DNA of 64,000 nt from Chryseobacterium formosense (GCF_900116415.1 NZ_FPAP01000002.1:1054001-1118000), one strand, 5' to 3'; numbered from the stretch's first letter, positions 51,405 to 60,671 are shown. Notes: a model not told the origin generated them from the sequence alone. Translations and numbers: made by a program.

Positions 51405-53379
51405 GAGTATTGAGTTCTATATTAATTGCCGTTCCTTCATTATCAGAATTGATTTCCATTTTTCCTTTTAAATAATCAACACGGATTCGTAAATTATGAA
51501 GACCCATGCTTTTTGTTTTTGAATGATAATTTTCATCAAAACCTCTGCCGTCATCTTCAATGGTAATCATAAAAATATCATTTGACTGGGAACATTGCAG
51601 CAATATATTTTTTGCTTCTGAATGTTTAACCGCATTTGCCAGAATTTCCTGTACAATTCTGAAAATATTAATCTGAATAGCTAATGAAAGCTTTGAATTG
51701 ATGTCGATTGCCTGAAAATCAATATGTAAATCGTTTCGGGTGTAAAATTCACAAAGGTCTTTTAATGCGGTTTCTAAACCAAATTTTAAAAGAGATTCAG
51801 GCATAAGATTCCGTGAAATATTTCTCAGCTCAGAAACAGATTGATCCAGCTGATTAAGAATTTCATTAAAGTTTTCTTTATTTTTTTGTTCTAAATTTTG
51901 CGAGGCCCATGTCGAAAAATTAATTTTCACTCCGGCAAGCATTCCGCCAAGTCCGTCGTGAAGGTCTTTTCCGACTCTTTCTCTTTCCTTTTCTTCACCT
52001 TCAAGAATGGCTTTTGTTATTTTTAATTCTTCCTGCTGCGCAATTTCTTTAAGTTTTTGATGGTGATTAATTTCCTTTTGCTTGCTTAATTTTTTAGTAT
52101 AAAAATAAATGGCAATCATTAAAATAATCAGAAATAAAGACGCAAAACCAAGAAGCCATAAATACTGGTTTTTCTTATTGATTTCCAGTTCTTTTTGTGC
52201 TTTTTCAGTGTTCAGATTGGCAATTTCTTTTTGTTTTTCTGCGGTTCTGAATTTGGTTTCCAGCTTATTGAGTTCCAGCTTTACGTTTTCAGTATTTAAA
52301 CTGTCACTCAATTTCGAATACTTCTTTTCCCAGATTAAAGCTTCAGGAAGATTTCCCATTTGTTCATTTAGGCTTGAAAGCTGGTTGTAAAACGTTTTTC
52401 TGTTATTTACATCAATAATCAGTGTTTTTTCAGACAAAATATCTTCCAGAACTTTTTTTGCTTCATTTAGTTTATTTTGCTTTCTCAGAATATCATATTT
52501 GTTGAGATAAAACATCTGGGTCAAAAGATTCTGATTCGATTTTTTAGCATAAACCAACCCTTTTTCAATCATCGGAAGCGCTTCTTCATTCTTTTGTTTG
52601 GTAATAAAATAAAGTGTCTTTCCGTAATAATAGGAAGCATTGGATGAAGATTCAGGATAAGGCTGAATCAATTTTTCTGCTTTGTCTAAAAACCTTTTCG
52701 CTTCATCTCCTTTAGCCTGATAACAGAAATTACTTGCCGTATTTAAGTAGGCAAAAAACAATTCAGGAGAGTTGGGTGCATTTTTTTCTAATAATTGAAT
52801 GGCTTTTGTGTTGTATTCAAAAGCTTTTGCAAACTCAGCATTATAGGTAAGAATAATCGCAAGTTGAGAATAAAGCTGACCTAAAGTTTTATGATCCTTA
52901 TACTTTTCCACCTGCGGAATGCTTTTTTCAACTAAAATTTTAACCAAAAAAGGATAACCTTCTTTATTCTTCTGCGTAACTCCATAGTTATACCATGAGG
53001 AAGCGATGTAAAAATCGGCTTCTTCAGTTTTAATTTTAGAGAATTCCTTTATAGCTTTTTGGAAAGAGAGTGCTGCTTTTTCTTTGTTTCGTTCTATAAA
53101 ATGTTGTCCTTCATAATAATGATATTTTGCTTTGTTTAAAGGATTTTTTAAACCTAAAGTGGCGGCTTTCTGTAAATAATTTTTACTTGAAAGCGAATCT
53201 GTATTTCGGTAAAAGCTTGATAGTAAGAAATAGGCTGTTGCTTTTGAATGATTGTCGGTTTTTCCGTTGACCACATTTTTTAAGCTGTCCGAATACGCTT
53301 TTTCGTTAAGAGGAATAAGTTGTTGCGATTGCAGGTAAAGAGATAAAAAAATACAGAGGGTGATAAGGTGTTTCTTCAT
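51391..53379 (-). CDS. TPR-containing sensor histidine kinase
   Basis: 662 residues. Signal peptide, then TPR-like repeats over residues about 30-380 (for example AKYHYYEGQHFIERNKEKAALSFQKAIKEF; LGQLYSQLAIILTYNAEFAKAFEYNTKAIQLL), an LxxLxxL coiled coil, one transmembrane segment (about 405-425, LLGFASLFLIILMIAIYFY), and a HisKA_3 kinase core: ERERVGKDLHDGLGGMLAGVKINF (phospho-His) with HATPase boxes VQEILANAVKHSEAKNI and IEDDGRGFD ... GLHNLRIRVDYLKG. The periplasmic TPR domain probably senses a peptide or protein. Typical of Bacteroidota; stimulus unknown. Confidence 0.93.
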   Translation of the reverse strand: MKKHLITLCIFLSLYLQSQQLIPLNEKAYSDSLKNVVNGKTDNHSKATAYFLLSSFYRNTDSLSSKNYLQKAATLGLKNPLNKAKYHYYEGQHFIERNKEKAALSFQKAIKEFSKIKTEEADFYIASSWYNYGVTQKNKEGYPFLVKILVEKSIPQVEKYKDHKTLGQLYSQLAIILTYNAEFAKAFEYNTKAIQLLEKNAPNSPELFFAYLNTASNFCYQAKGDEAKRFLDKAEKLIQPYPESSSNASYYYGKTLYFITKQKNEEALPMIEKGLVYAKKSNQNLLTQMFYLNKYDILRKQNKLNEAKKVLEDILSEKTLIIDVNNRKTFYNQLSSLNEQMGNLPEALIWEKKYSKLSDSLNTENVKLELNKLETKFRTAEKQKEIANLNTEKAQKELEINKKNQYLWLLGFASLFLIILMIAIYFYTKKLSKQKEINHHQKLKEIAQQEELKITKAILEGEEKERERVGKDLHDGLGGMLAGVKINFSTWASQNLEQKNKENFNEILNQLDQSVSELRNISRNLMPESLLKFGLETALKDLCEFYTRNDLHIDFQAIDINSKLSLAIQINIFRIVQEILANAVKHSEAKNILLQCSQSNDIFMITIEDDGRGFDENYHSKTKSMGLHNLRIRVDYLKGKMEINSDNEGTAINIELNTHAIS

Positions 53380-53576
53380 GCTATCAATTTCATTATTTGA
53401 AATAAAAACTCCACAATTTAGTGATAAAATTAATATCAGAAAATACCTAAAATCTGGTAGAAAATTTTACTTGATTCTGAGGATTGATTGCCGCTTCGCA
53501 CAATCATAGTTTTGCAGGTACTAAATCAGACAGATTACGGAATTAACAATAACAGTAATATTTAACAAGAGAAATT

Positions 53577-53993
53577 ATGAAAAAAATGAAATTGAAAAAC
53601 GTTTTAAGAGGATCATTTGTAATGGTGATGATGGCGTTGATTTTTGGCTTTGTAACCTCGTGCAGCAATGATGACGATGACAACATTCAGGGAACGAATA
53701 AATCTCACAAAGTGGTTTTCAAAGCGGAAGCATCTGCGGGAAGCAATATTGAGATCGCTGTTTACGGAATCGACGGAAATCCTACCACTGCAAGCAGCTT
53801 AAGCGGTACAACATGGTCAAGCCCGGAAATTACTTCTGAAGCAGGAGCATTGAGTGCTAATGTTGCGGTAAATGCAATTGGAGCAAGCGCTTCATCTACT
53901 TTGAAAGTTCAGATCTGGGTAGATGGTGAACTTAAAAAAGAAGGAACTTCAAGCGGACAATATTTATCTGCATCTGCAGCATATACGTTCTAA
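53577..53993 (+). CDS. small lipoprotein, tandem paralogue 1
   Basis: 138 residues: signal peptide with lipobox (GFVTSCS, Cys29) followed by acidic NDDDDN, so a probable surface-exposed lipoprotein. The mature domain of about 100 residues begins KVVFKAEASAGSNIEIAVYGIDGNP and ends TLKVQIWVDGELKKEGTSSGQYLSASAAYTF, all beta. About 75 percent similar by eye to the neighbour at 54183. The C-terminal WVDG-K-EGxSSG pattern weakly recalls the MmpS-like fold, which would be a distant structural similarity only. Located divergent from the histidine kinase; function unknown. Confidence 0.75.
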   Translation: MKKMKLKNVLRGSFVMVMMALIFGFVTSCSNDDDDNIQGTNKSHKVVFKAEASAGSNIEIAVYGIDGNPTTASSLSGTTWSSPEITSEAGALSANVAVNAIGASASSTLKVQIWVDGELKKEGTSSGQYLSASAAYTF

Positions 53994-54016
53994 AAATTAA
54001 ACTGATGATGAAAAGG

Positions 54017-54046
54017 AATCCGGCTCAATGTTGAGTCGGATTTTTT
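54017..54046 (+). terminator. terminator after lipoprotein paralogue 1
   Basis: Stem AATCCGGCTCAA (54017-54028) / TTGAGTCGGATT (54031-54042), one G-T pair, T-run. The same stem sequence follows paralogue 2. Confidence 0.88.
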
Positions 54047-54182
54047 ATTACCGAATGAACTGAAAAATACCTGAAATAAGCTAGAATATTTTTTTTAAAT
54101 TTGATGATTGACAGAATTTAGTCTATCATATTCTTGCGGATGCTCAATAAAGAGATTCCGGATAAGATTAACAAATAAATTT

Positions 54183-54596
54183 ATGAAAAAAATAAAATTG
54201 AATCAGGTATTTAAAGGATTATTTGTTGCTTTGATAACAGTAATGGTTTTTAGTTTTGTTGAATCTTGTCGGAAAGATGATGATGATACTTCTGAAGATG
54301 TAAAGACACAAAAAATAGTCTTTAAGGCGGAGGCGTCACCTGGAGTTAATATAACCAAAGCCGTTTACGGGATCGACGGAAATCCTATTACGGTAACCGG
54401 TTTGAACGGAACGACCTGGACGAGCCCGGAAATCAATGCAGAAGGCGTAGTATATAATTCTAATGTTGTGGTAAATGCAACAGGCGTTGATGCTTCGTCT
54501 ACTTTAAAAGTTCAGATTTGGGTAGATGGTGTATTGAAAAAAGAAGGTATTTCAAGCGGTCAGACTTTATCTGCTTCTGCAGCATATTCTTTCTAA
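54183..54596 (+). CDS. small lipoprotein, tandem paralogue 2
   Basis: 137 residues from ATG 54183; the frame runs back to 54108 but the signal peptide MKKIKLNQVFKGLFVALITVMVF starts here. Lipobox FVESC, then RKDDDD. The mature domain parallels paralogue 1 (KIVFKAEASPGVNITKAVYGIDGNP, LKVQIWVDGVLKKEGISSGQTLSASAAYSF). A tandem duplication, with the terminator also duplicated. Base composition is like the neighbours, so it is not obviously transferred. Confidence 0.75.
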   Translation: MKKIKLNQVFKGLFVALITVMVFSFVESCRKDDDDTSEDVKTQKIVFKAEASPGVNITKAVYGIDGNPITVTGLNGTTWTSPEINAEGVVYNSNVVVNATGVDASSTLKVQIWVDGVLKKEGISSGQTLSASAAYSF

Positions 54597-54621
54597 AATT
54601 AAACTAAACTGATGATAAAAA

Positions 54622-54655
54622 TAATCCGGCTCAAAAACTGAGTCGGATTATTTTA
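54622..54655. terminator. terminator after lipoprotein paralogue 2
   Basis: Stem TAATCCGGCTCA (54622-54633) / TGAGTCGGATTA (54639-54650), 5-base loop, T-rich tail; also near the convergent tyrS end. Shares its stem with the terminator at 54017. Confidence 0.88.
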
Positions 54656-54671
54656 TGTATTTTTTTTAAGA

Positions 54672-55967
54672 TTAAATTACTTTTACAATAAAGTAGCTTT
54701 TCTTTCCTTTTTGTAATAATAGGAATTTACCGTCAATCAAGTCGCTTTCATTGGCGGTGTAAACTTCATTGATTTTATCTTTATTTACAGAAATTGCATT
54801 TCCTTTCAATTCTCTGGTTGCCTCACTTTTAGACTTTAAAAATCCAGATTTTTCTGATAATAAATCAACGATATTAATTCCTAAAACATCCGCTTTTGCC
54901 ACTTCTTTCTGTGGAACTCCGTCAAAAATATCCAAGAAAGTTTCTTCATCAAGGCTTACCAAATCTTCTGCTGTAGAACGACCGAATAGAATTTCAGAAG
55001 CTTTCAAAGCTTTTTCGTACTCTTCTCTTCCATGAACCCAAACCGTCACTTCTTCAGCTAATTTCTTTTGAAGTTTTCTTTCGTGAGGAGCAGTTTTGTG
55101 GTCTTCGATTAAGTCTTCGATTTCTTCTTTAGCTAAGAAAGTATAGAATTTTATAAATCTTTCAGCATCATCATCGGTTGCATTCAACCAGAATTGATAG
55201 AATTTATAAGGTGAAGTTTTCTTTTTGTCTAACCAGTAATTTTCTCCGCTTTCAGATTTTCCGAATTTTGAGCCGTCTGCTTTTGTAATCAACGGAACGG
55301 TTAATGCAAAAGCTTCTCCCTGAGCTTTTCTACGGATTAGTTCTGTACCCGTGGTGATATTTCCCCATTGGTCAGAACCACCCATCTGAAGCTTTACATT
55401 GTTATTTTGGTATAAATGTAAAAAGTCATAACCTTGGATCAATTGATACGTAAATTCTGTAAAACTCATTCCGTCTGCTCCCGATTCTCCTGAAAATCTT
55501 TTTTTCACAGAATCTTTCGCCATCATATAATTTACCGTAATATTTTTTCCTACATTTTTTGCAAAATCCAGAAAAGAAATATTTTTCATCCAGTCATAAT
55601 TGTTAACCAGTTCAGCTTTATTTTCTCCACTTCCGGAAAAATCTAAAAATCTTGATAATTGGTTTTTCAAACAGTTAACATAATGTAAAAGTGTTGCTTC
55701 ATCCAAAAGATTTCTCTCTGCAGATTTTCCTGACGGATCGCCAATCATTCCTGTTGCACCACCAACCAAAGCAATTGGTTTGTGACCGTGTTGCTGAAAA
55801 TGAGCTAAAATTTTAATCTGAATAAGACTTCCGATATGCAAAGAATCTGCGGTAGGATCGAAACCGATATAGGCAGTTGTCATCTCCTTATTCAGTTGCT
55901 CGTCTGTTCCGGGCATCATGTCTGCAAAAAGACCGCGCCATTTTAATTCTTCTATAAAGGAATTCAT
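54672..55967 (-). CDS. tyrS: tyrosine--tRNA ligase
   Basis: 431 residues. Class I synthetase charging tRNA-Tyr. Signatures: [13 protein letters not shown] (HIGH motif variant HIGS, about residue 38), [31 protein letters not shown] (tyrosine site), [11 protein letters not shown] (KMSKS variant KFGKS, about residue 232), and a C-terminal S4-like RNA-binding domain [16 protein letters not shown]. Standard length. The gene is monocistronic. Confidence 0.97.
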   Translation of the reverse strand: MNSFIEELKWRGLFADMMPGTDEQLNKEMTTAYIGFDPTADSLHIGSLIQIKILAHFQQHGHKPIALVGGATGMIGDPSGKSAERNLLDEATLLHYVNCLKNQLSRFLDFSGSGENKAELVNNYDWMKNISFLDFAKNVGKNITVNYMMAKDSVKKRFSGESGADGMSFTEFTYQLIQGYDFLHLYQNNNVKLQMGGSDQWGNITTGTELIRRKAQGEAFALTVPLITKADGSKFGKSESGENYWLDKKKTSPYKFYQFWLNATDDDAERFIKFYTFLAKEEIEDLIEDHKTAPHERKLQKKLAEEVTVWVHGREEYEKALKASEILFGRSTAEDLVSLDEETFLDIFDGVPQKEVAKADVLGINIVDLLSEKSGFLKSKSEATRELKGNAISVNKDKINEVYTANESDLIDGKFLLLQKGKKSYFIVKVI

Positions 55968-56014
55968 TATTTTTTCAGTTTAAAATTTAAGGTGCAAAGA
56001 TAATCATTTCGTGC

Positions 56015-56080
56015 GAGTTTTGGAATCGAGTTCCGAGTTTCACATTCAAGGTTCGAGATTCAAGATTTATTTTCAAAGCT
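56015..56080. repeat. heptamer-periodic intergenic repeat (TTCGAG/ATTCAAG)
   Basis: GAATCGAGTTCCGAGTTTCACATTC and AAGGTTCGAGATTCAAGATTT: words of about seven bases related to CGAATCT/TTACGAG, like the arrays at 62.1 and 63.4 kb. Confidence 0.5.
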
Positions 56081-56118
56081 GTAAACTTTAGACACCAATT
56101 CCCCAACTTCCAGCTCTT

Positions 56119-56150
56119 ATTGTTTCATTAGCAAAATTCAATTATATTTG
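56119..56150 (+). promoter_or_regulatory. promoter of the sigma-factor gene
   Basis: ATTG (56119-56122), 20-base spacer, perfect TATATTTG (56143-56150) ending 6 bases before the ATG at 56157; near-leaderless. Confidence 0.5.
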
Positions 56151-56156
56151 TTAGTA

Positions 56157-56717
56157 ATGAAAGACGAGCAATTATTTCCTCTCATCCAAAAAGCAAAGGA
56201 AAAAGACCAGAAAGCGCAGACCAAACTCATCAATGTTTTTTGGGTGGATGTTTTTTCTTTTGTGATGAAAAAAGTTCGTGACGAAAACGATGCTGATGAA
56301 ATTACAGTGAATGTTTTTTCAAAAGTTTTGTCTAAACTGGATATGTATGATCCGCATTTTCAATTTAAAACATGGATTTTAACGATTGCTCAGAATACCA
56401 TTATTGATTTTTGGAGAAGAAAATCAAGGGAAAATCAGGATCCGACAGAAAATTTGGATGAAGTGAAAAATCAGTTTGCAAAATCTCCGGAAGAACTGAT
56501 GATTTCGGAAGAAGAGCAGAAGAAAATTATCAAAACCATTGAATCTTTAGACGCCAATTATCAGGATATTATAAGATTAAGATTTTTCGAGGAAAAAAGC
56601 ATTAAAGAGATTGCTGAAGAATTGGGGATTTCCGTTGCCAATACGAAAGTTCGTGTGATGCGCGCTAAAAAAGTCTTAGCTGAATTGCTGAAAAATAATG
56701 AGTTTGAGGATAATTAA
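56157..56717 (+). CDS. RNA polymerase sigma factor, ECF-like (sigma-70 family)
   Basis: 186 residues from ATG 56157 (a TTG at 56148 overlaps the promoter). Region 2: VFWVDVFSFVMKKVRDENDADEITVNVFSKVLSKL and FKTWILTIAQNTIIDFWRRKSREN (residues about 25-95). Region 4: YQDIIRLRFFEEKSIKEIAEELGISVANTKVRVMRAKKVLAELL at the C-terminus. No anti-sigma gene is adjacent, so its control is not visible. Monocistronic; followed by inverted repeats. Confidence 0.9.
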   Translation: MKDEQLFPLIQKAKEKDQKAQTKLINVFWVDVFSFVMKKVRDENDADEITVNVFSKVLSKLDMYDPHFQFKTWILTIAQNTIIDFWRRKSRENQDPTENLDEVKNQFAKSPEELMISEEEQKKIIKTIESLDANYQDIIRLRFFEEKSIKEIAEELGISVANTKVRVMRAKKVLAELLKNNEFEDN

Positions 56718-56727
56718 TATTATTAAT

Positions 56728-56787
56728 GCCACAAATGCATGAATTTATATTTAAAAATTACCAAATAATCATTCGTGCATTCGTGGC
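56728..56787. repeat. imperfect 17-bp inverted repeat between the sigma gene and lipA
   Basis: GCCACAAATGCATGAAT (56728-56744) pairs with ATTCGTGCATTCGTGGC (56771-56787) with two mismatches. Word pattern CCACAAATGC... recalls the CCACAAAAGTCAC arms at 13.9-14.0 kb. Confidence 0.65.
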
Positions 56788-56846
56788 AGATTTAAATTAT
56801 CATTTCCATCAATTAGTATCGTAGACACAGTCGATAAAAAATTCCT

Positions 56847-56854
56847 TAACTTTG
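56847..56854 (+). promoter_or_regulatory. -7 promoter box TAACTTTG of lipA
   Basis: Perfect TAnnTTTG, 19 bases before the lipA ATG at 56874; no convincing -33 box. Confidence 0.4.
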
Positions 56855-56873
56855 AGGTCAATTTTAGAAATAA

Positions 56874-57740
56874 ATGGAGAATTTAGTTCAGGATACTACC
56901 GTTCAGAAACCAAAATGGATTCGCGTAAAACTTCCTACCGGAAAGAATTACAGAGAATTGAGAACTTTGGTTGATAAATATAAATTAAATACAATTTGCC
57001 AAAGCGGAAGCTGCCCAAATATGGGTGAATGTTGGGGAGAAGGAACAGCAACTTTCATGATTTTAGGAAATATCTGTACAAGAAGCTGTGGATTTTGTGG
57101 TGTAAAAACAGGAAAACCCATGGATGTCAATTGGGATGAACCTGAAAAAGTAGCACGTTCTATTAAATTAATGAAAATAAAGCATGCTGTTTTAACTTCA
57201 GTTGACCGTGACGATTTGAAAGACATGGGCTCGATTCTTTGGGGTGAAACTGTAAATGCTGTAAGAAGAATTTCTCCGGGAACGACGATGGAAACATTGA
57301 TTCCTGATTTTCAAGGGTTGACAAAACACCTTGACAGATTGGTAGATGTTGCTCCGGAAGTGATTTCTCATAACATGGAAACGGTAAAACGTCTGACCAG
57401 AGAAGTGAGAATTCAGGCGAAATATGAAAGAAGCCTTGAAGTTTTAAGATACCTAAAAGAAGCAGGACAAAACCGAACTAAAACAGGATTAATGCTTGGT
57501 TTAGGAGAAAATAAAGATGAGGTTTTCCAGACGATTGAAGACATCAGAAACGCTAACGTTGACGTCATTACGATGGGACAATATTTACAGCCAACAAAAA
57601 AACATCTTCCTGTAAAGAAATTTATCACTCCGGAAGAGTTTGATGAATTCGGAGATTTTGCAAGAAGCTTAGGTTTCAGACACGTTGAAAGTTCGCCTTT
57701 GGTAAGAAGTTCTTATCACGCTGAAAAACATATTCACTAA
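56874..57740 (+). CDS. lipA: lipoyl synthase LipA
   Basis: 288 residues. Radical-SAM enzyme that inserts two sulfurs into octanoylated proteins. The auxiliary cluster motif is [16 protein letters not shown] (C-x4-C-x5-C, residues about 37-52) and the radical-SAM cluster [10 protein letters not shown] (C-x3-C-x2-C, about 66-75). [31 protein letters not shown] and [13 protein letters not shown] at the end complete the family signature, including the C-terminal RSSYHA serine that caps the auxiliary cluster. A hairpin terminator follows. Confidence 0.97.
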   Translation: MENLVQDTTVQKPKWIRVKLPTGKNYRELRTLVDKYKLNTICQSGSCPNMGECWGEGTATFMILGNICTRSCGFCGVKTGKPMDVNWDEPEKVARSIKLMKIKHAVLTSVDRDDLKDMGSILWGETVNAVRRISPGTTMETLIPDFQGLTKHLDRLVDVAPEVISHNMETVKRLTREVRIQAKYERSLEVLRYLKEAGQNRTKTGLMLGLGENKDEVFQTIEDIRNANVDVITMGQYLQPTKKHLPVKKFITPEEFDEFGDFARSLGFRHVESSPLVRSSYHAEKHIH

Positions 57741-57747
57741 AAATATC

Positions 57748-57778
57748 AATCGCTTCAAATTCAGAAGCGATTTTTTAT
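57748..57778 (+). terminator. terminator after lipA
   Basis: Stem AATCGCTTC (57748-57756) / GAAGCGATT (57764-57772), then a T-run. Confidence 0.88.
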
Positions 57779-57779
57779 T

Positions 57780-57815
57780 GTCATTGCGAAGAGCGAAGCG
57801 ATGAAGCAATCTAGT
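57780..57815. repeat. dispersed repeat GTCATTGCGAAGAGCGAAGC
   Basis: Matches from memory the widespread intergenic repeat CATTGCGAGGAGCGAAGCGA + CGAAGCAATCT, here with the arms ATTGCGAAGAG and CGATGAAGCAAT. It could be an RNA hairpin; one copy in the window. Confidence 0.5.
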
Positions 57816-57836
57816 TGAATAAACAAAGTATATAAC

Positions 57837-57912
57837 TCTCGCAGATTACGCAGATGTTGCGTTATATTATTAAAATCAAAAAAAATCTGCGTAATCAGCT
57901 AAATCTGCGAGA
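57837..57912. repeat. inverted repeat with a bulge, CGCAGATTACGCAGAT family
   Basis: Left TCTCGCAGATTACGCAGAT (57837-57855) pairs with the right arm (57884-57912) after a 9-10-base insertion (right arm carries an extra TTAGCTGAT in reverse complement). Recognised from memory as a widespread Bacteroidota intergenic word. Confidence 0.6.
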
Positions 57913-57918
57913 AAAAAA

Positions 57919-58770
57919 CTAATCAACCTTACTCAAATGCTTTTTCTTAAAAGCAGAAGGTGTTTCACCAATATATTTTTTAAATAATTTATTGAAATAG
58001 GAAAGACTTTCAAAGCCAACGTGGAAGCAAACATCAGTAACGCACTCATTTTGGAGAAGTAAAAGTTTTGCCTGATTAAGCCTATAATTATTCACAAAAT
58101 CGGTAAATGTCATATTGGTTTGCTTTTTAAAATAACGACAAAAAGCAGGAGTACTCAAATTTACATTTTCTGCAATTATGTTGACATTTGGGTGTTTGTC
58201 ATAATTCTCATGAATATAATCGTAAATCGTTCCCATCCTGATTTTATCATTCAAAAACCATTTTATTCTGGTGTCTTCGTTATTCAGTTCTTTTACTTCA
58301 TTTGAACTTGCAAGAATCTGCAAAATCTCAATTAAACCCATGAAAGAACTGAATGAATTTTCATTTTTAATCTGATGAAGTTTTTCGACAACTGTTGCTT
58401 TGGTTTCGCCTGAAAAAGATAAACCTAAATAAGAACGTTCCAATAATTTTTTAATATTGTCAAATTCGGGGATAGGAAAAATAAGCTCCTGAAGGAAGTT
58501 TTCTCTCATTTGGAGAACCAATTGTTTGCATTCTGTCTGAATTTTATAATCAAAATTAAGGTGCGGAACATTTGAACCAATCAATAGCAGCTCGCTATCT
58601 TTAAAATCTGAAATATTTTTCCCGACATGACGGATTCCTTTACAAGCTTCTACGTATACAAGCTCTATTTCAGGATGATAATGCCAAAAAAAACAGTCTT
58701 TCAAAGATGGAGAGAACAGTTTGAAAGATTTGCCATCTTCAAAATCGATGATTTCCTTCTGTATTTTCAT
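57919..58770 (-). CDS. AraC-family transcriptional regulator
   Basis: 283 residues. N-terminal cupin-like sensor region: FFWHYHPEIELVYVEACKGIRHVG (residues about 28-51). C-terminal AraC double HTH: IAENVNLSTPAFCRYFKKQTNMTFTDFVNNYRLNQAKLLL and VTDVCFHVGFESLSYFNKLFKKYIGETPSAFKKK. It is divergent from the MFS gene (170 bases apart) and is the probable local regulator of it. Confidence 0.92.
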   Translation of the reverse strand: MKIQKEIIDFEDGKSFKLFSPSLKDCFFWHYHPEIELVYVEACKGIRHVGKNISDFKDSELLLIGSNVPHLNFDYKIQTECKQLVLQMRENFLQELIFPIPEFDNIKKLLERSYLGLSFSGETKATVVEKLHQIKNENSFSSFMGLIEILQILASSNEVKELNNEDTRIKWFLNDKIRMGTIYDYIHENYDKHPNVNIIAENVNLSTPAFCRYFKKQTNMTFTDFVNNYRLNQAKLLLLQNECVTDVCFHVGFESLSYFNKLFKKYIGETPSAFKKKHLSKVD

Positions 58771-58940
58771 TGGGTTCTATTTTGATTAATATTTGATTTA
58801 AATTAAAATAAAAAAGTTAATACAGAGCAAATTTATATCATTTCTGTTAAAGTTTAAATGATATTTTCTATCGAATTTTGTGCTGTTAAAAGAAGCAATG
58901 AATAATTGCTCAAATCAGGTTTATTTTTAAAGAATTTACA

Positions 58941-60143
58941 ATGCAGATTGATAAAAGAATTATTCCGCTCGCAATAGGCGGTTTGGGAATTGGGACAACG
59001 GAATTTACGATTATGGGATTGCTTCCCGATTTGGCAAGAAGTTTACAGATTAGTATTCCGGAAGCGGGACATCTGATTTCTGCATACGCTTTTGGAGTTG
59101 TTGTAGGAGCACCAATTTTGATTGGATATTCGGTGAAATTTCCACCTAAAAAAGTGTTGATGGTATTAATGATGATTTTCACATTGTTTAATGGATTGTC
59201 TGCAATAGCTCCTGATTATAATTCGATGATGATTATTCGTTTCTTGTCAGGACTTCCACATGGAGCATTTTTCGGTGTGGGAACAGTGGTTGCAACGAGA
59301 ATGGCTTCAAAAGGGAAGGAGGCATTTTATATTTCCTTAATGTTTACGGGATTGACTGTGGCTAATTTGGCGATGGTTCCATTAGTGACTTACATTGGTC
59401 ATATGTTTCACTGGAGATGGTATTTTGCAATTGTTGCGGTGATTGGTTTATTTGCTTTGCTATTTTTAAAACTTTGGCTTCCCGCAATGGAGGCAAATCA
59501 GGATACCCATTTCAAGGAAGAAATTAAATTTCTGAAGAGAAAACAGGCTTGGTTGGTTTTGGCGATAACAGCGATCGGTTTTGGAGGTTTGTTTACATGG
59601 TTCAGTTATATCACGCCATTAATGACCGTTATTTCGGGAATTGCAGAAAGCAGCATGGCATATGTAATGATTCTTGCCGGAGCCGGAATGGTAGTCGGAA
59701 ATCTTGTCGGAGGATATTTATCTGACCGATTAAGTCCGGAAAAAACCTGTATTTTATTGCTTGCATTAATGATGGTTTCTTTATCCGGCGTATTTTTTCT
59801 TTCAGAATATCAGTATATTTCTTTAGGATTAACCTTTATCTGCGGTGCGTTATCAATGTCCGTTGCAGCTCCGATTAATATCATGATGATGAAAGCAGCA
59901 CCGAAAAGTGAAATGATGGCGGCTGCGTTTATGCAGGCTGCATTTAATATTGCCAATGCAATGGGAGCATTTCTCGGAGGAATTCCTTTGGAAAACGGAT
60001 TTTCATATAATTATCCTTCGTTGGTCGGAGTTTTTATGACATTGATCGGATTGGTCATAAGCATTCGATACATGTTCCTTTATCGTTCTGCACAACCTGT
60101 GGAAAAAGAAGTTGCTGTGGAATGTGTCCCTTGTGATAAATAA
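58941..60143 (+). CDS. MFS transporter (AraJ/DHA1-like)
   Basis: 400 residues with 12 transmembrane helices. Motif GLGIGTTEFTIMGLLPDLARSLQISIPEAGHLISAYAFGVVVGAPILIG at the N-terminus and the A-loop IGYSVKFPPKK fit the AraJ/NepI-type sugar or purine exporters (DHA1 group). GGYLSDRLSPEK in the second half is the repeat of motif A. The substrate is unknown. Divergent from the AraC regulator. Followed by a strong hairpin. Confidence 0.9.
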   Translation: MQIDKRIIPLAIGGLGIGTTEFTIMGLLPDLARSLQISIPEAGHLISAYAFGVVVGAPILIGYSVKFPPKKVLMVLMMIFTLFNGLSAIAPDYNSMMIIRFLSGLPHGAFFGVGTVVATRMASKGKEAFYISLMFTGLTVANLAMVPLVTYIGHMFHWRWYFAIVAVIGLFALLFLKLWLPAMEANQDTHFKEEIKFLKRKQAWLVLAITAIGFGGLFTWFSYITPLMTVISGIAESSMAYVMILAGAGMVVGNLVGGYLSDRLSPEKTCILLLALMMVSLSGVFFLSEYQYISLGLTFICGALSMSVAAPINIMMMKAAPKSEMMAAAFMQAAFNIANAMGAFLGGIPLENGFSYNYPSLVGVFMTLIGLVISIRYMFLYRSAQPVEKEVAVECVPCDK

Positions 60144-60174
60144 AAAAAGAGAAGCAATTTTGCTTCTCTTTTTT
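60143..60174. terminator. bidirectional terminator
   Basis: AAAAAAGAGAAGCA (60143-60156) / TGCTTCTCTTTTTT (60161-60174), loop ATTT, between the MFS gene and the STAS-like gene. Confidence 0.92.
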
Positions 60175-60179
60175 GCTAA

Positions 60180-60560
60180 CTAACTTTCGACTTCGTTACC
60201 GTTTTCACACCAGTACAAAGCATTATAAAGATTTTCTTTTGGAAAGGATTTAAATTCTCCGGGCATTAAAACACTGAAAATATCAGTAAAATTCTGTACG
60301 CCTTCTTTATCCGTTACAATGGCGCACCGGTTCCATTTTGAAAGATTTTTTAAACCTAAAAGAGCGTCCTGAAGCCATGCTCCCATTGTGAAATTGCTTA
60401 AATCTGTATCTAAATAAAGGAGGTAATTCAGTTCATCAAATTGTTCGACTTTGCTTTTGACGTATGGAATAACTAGATTTTCAAAATCTTCTTTCGTTAT
60501 ATCACCTGCTGCATTGAAAGCAGCCACATTTTCCGGAGCGTCATTAATAATCGTTATCAT
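60180..60560 (-). CDS. SpoIIAA-like (STAS/SEC14-type) protein
   Basis: 126 residues. Sequence FNAAGDITKEDFENLVIPYVKSKVEQFDELNYLLYLDTDLSNFTMGAWLQDALLGLKNLSKWNRCAIVTDKEGVQNFTDIFSVLMPGEFKSFP fits the SpoIIAA-like lipid-binding family (STAS/SEC14 fold; quoted here in parts: residues about 18-95). No catalytic residues. Monocistronic. Role unknown; such proteins occur as general ligand-binding modules. Confidence 0.72.
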   Translation of the reverse strand: MITIINDAPENVAAFNAAGDITKEDFENLVIPYVKSKVEQFDELNYLLYLDTDLSNFTMGAWLQDALLGLKNLSKWNRCAIVTDKEGVQNFTDIFSVLMPGEFKSFPKENLYNALYWCENGNEVES

Positions 60561-60671
60561 AATTTATATTTTAAATGGTTTTGGTGAGATTAATTGATCA
60601 ATAATTAAACCATAAATGTAGAAATGCTGTATTAAAGGCGCAATTCTTGATGAGATTTTGAAAAATAATCT

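Noticed and set aside
53577..54596. MmpS-family assignment of the two lipoproteins
   Set aside because: Only the C-terminal VDG-K-E-xSSG pattern is similar; too weak to name the family.
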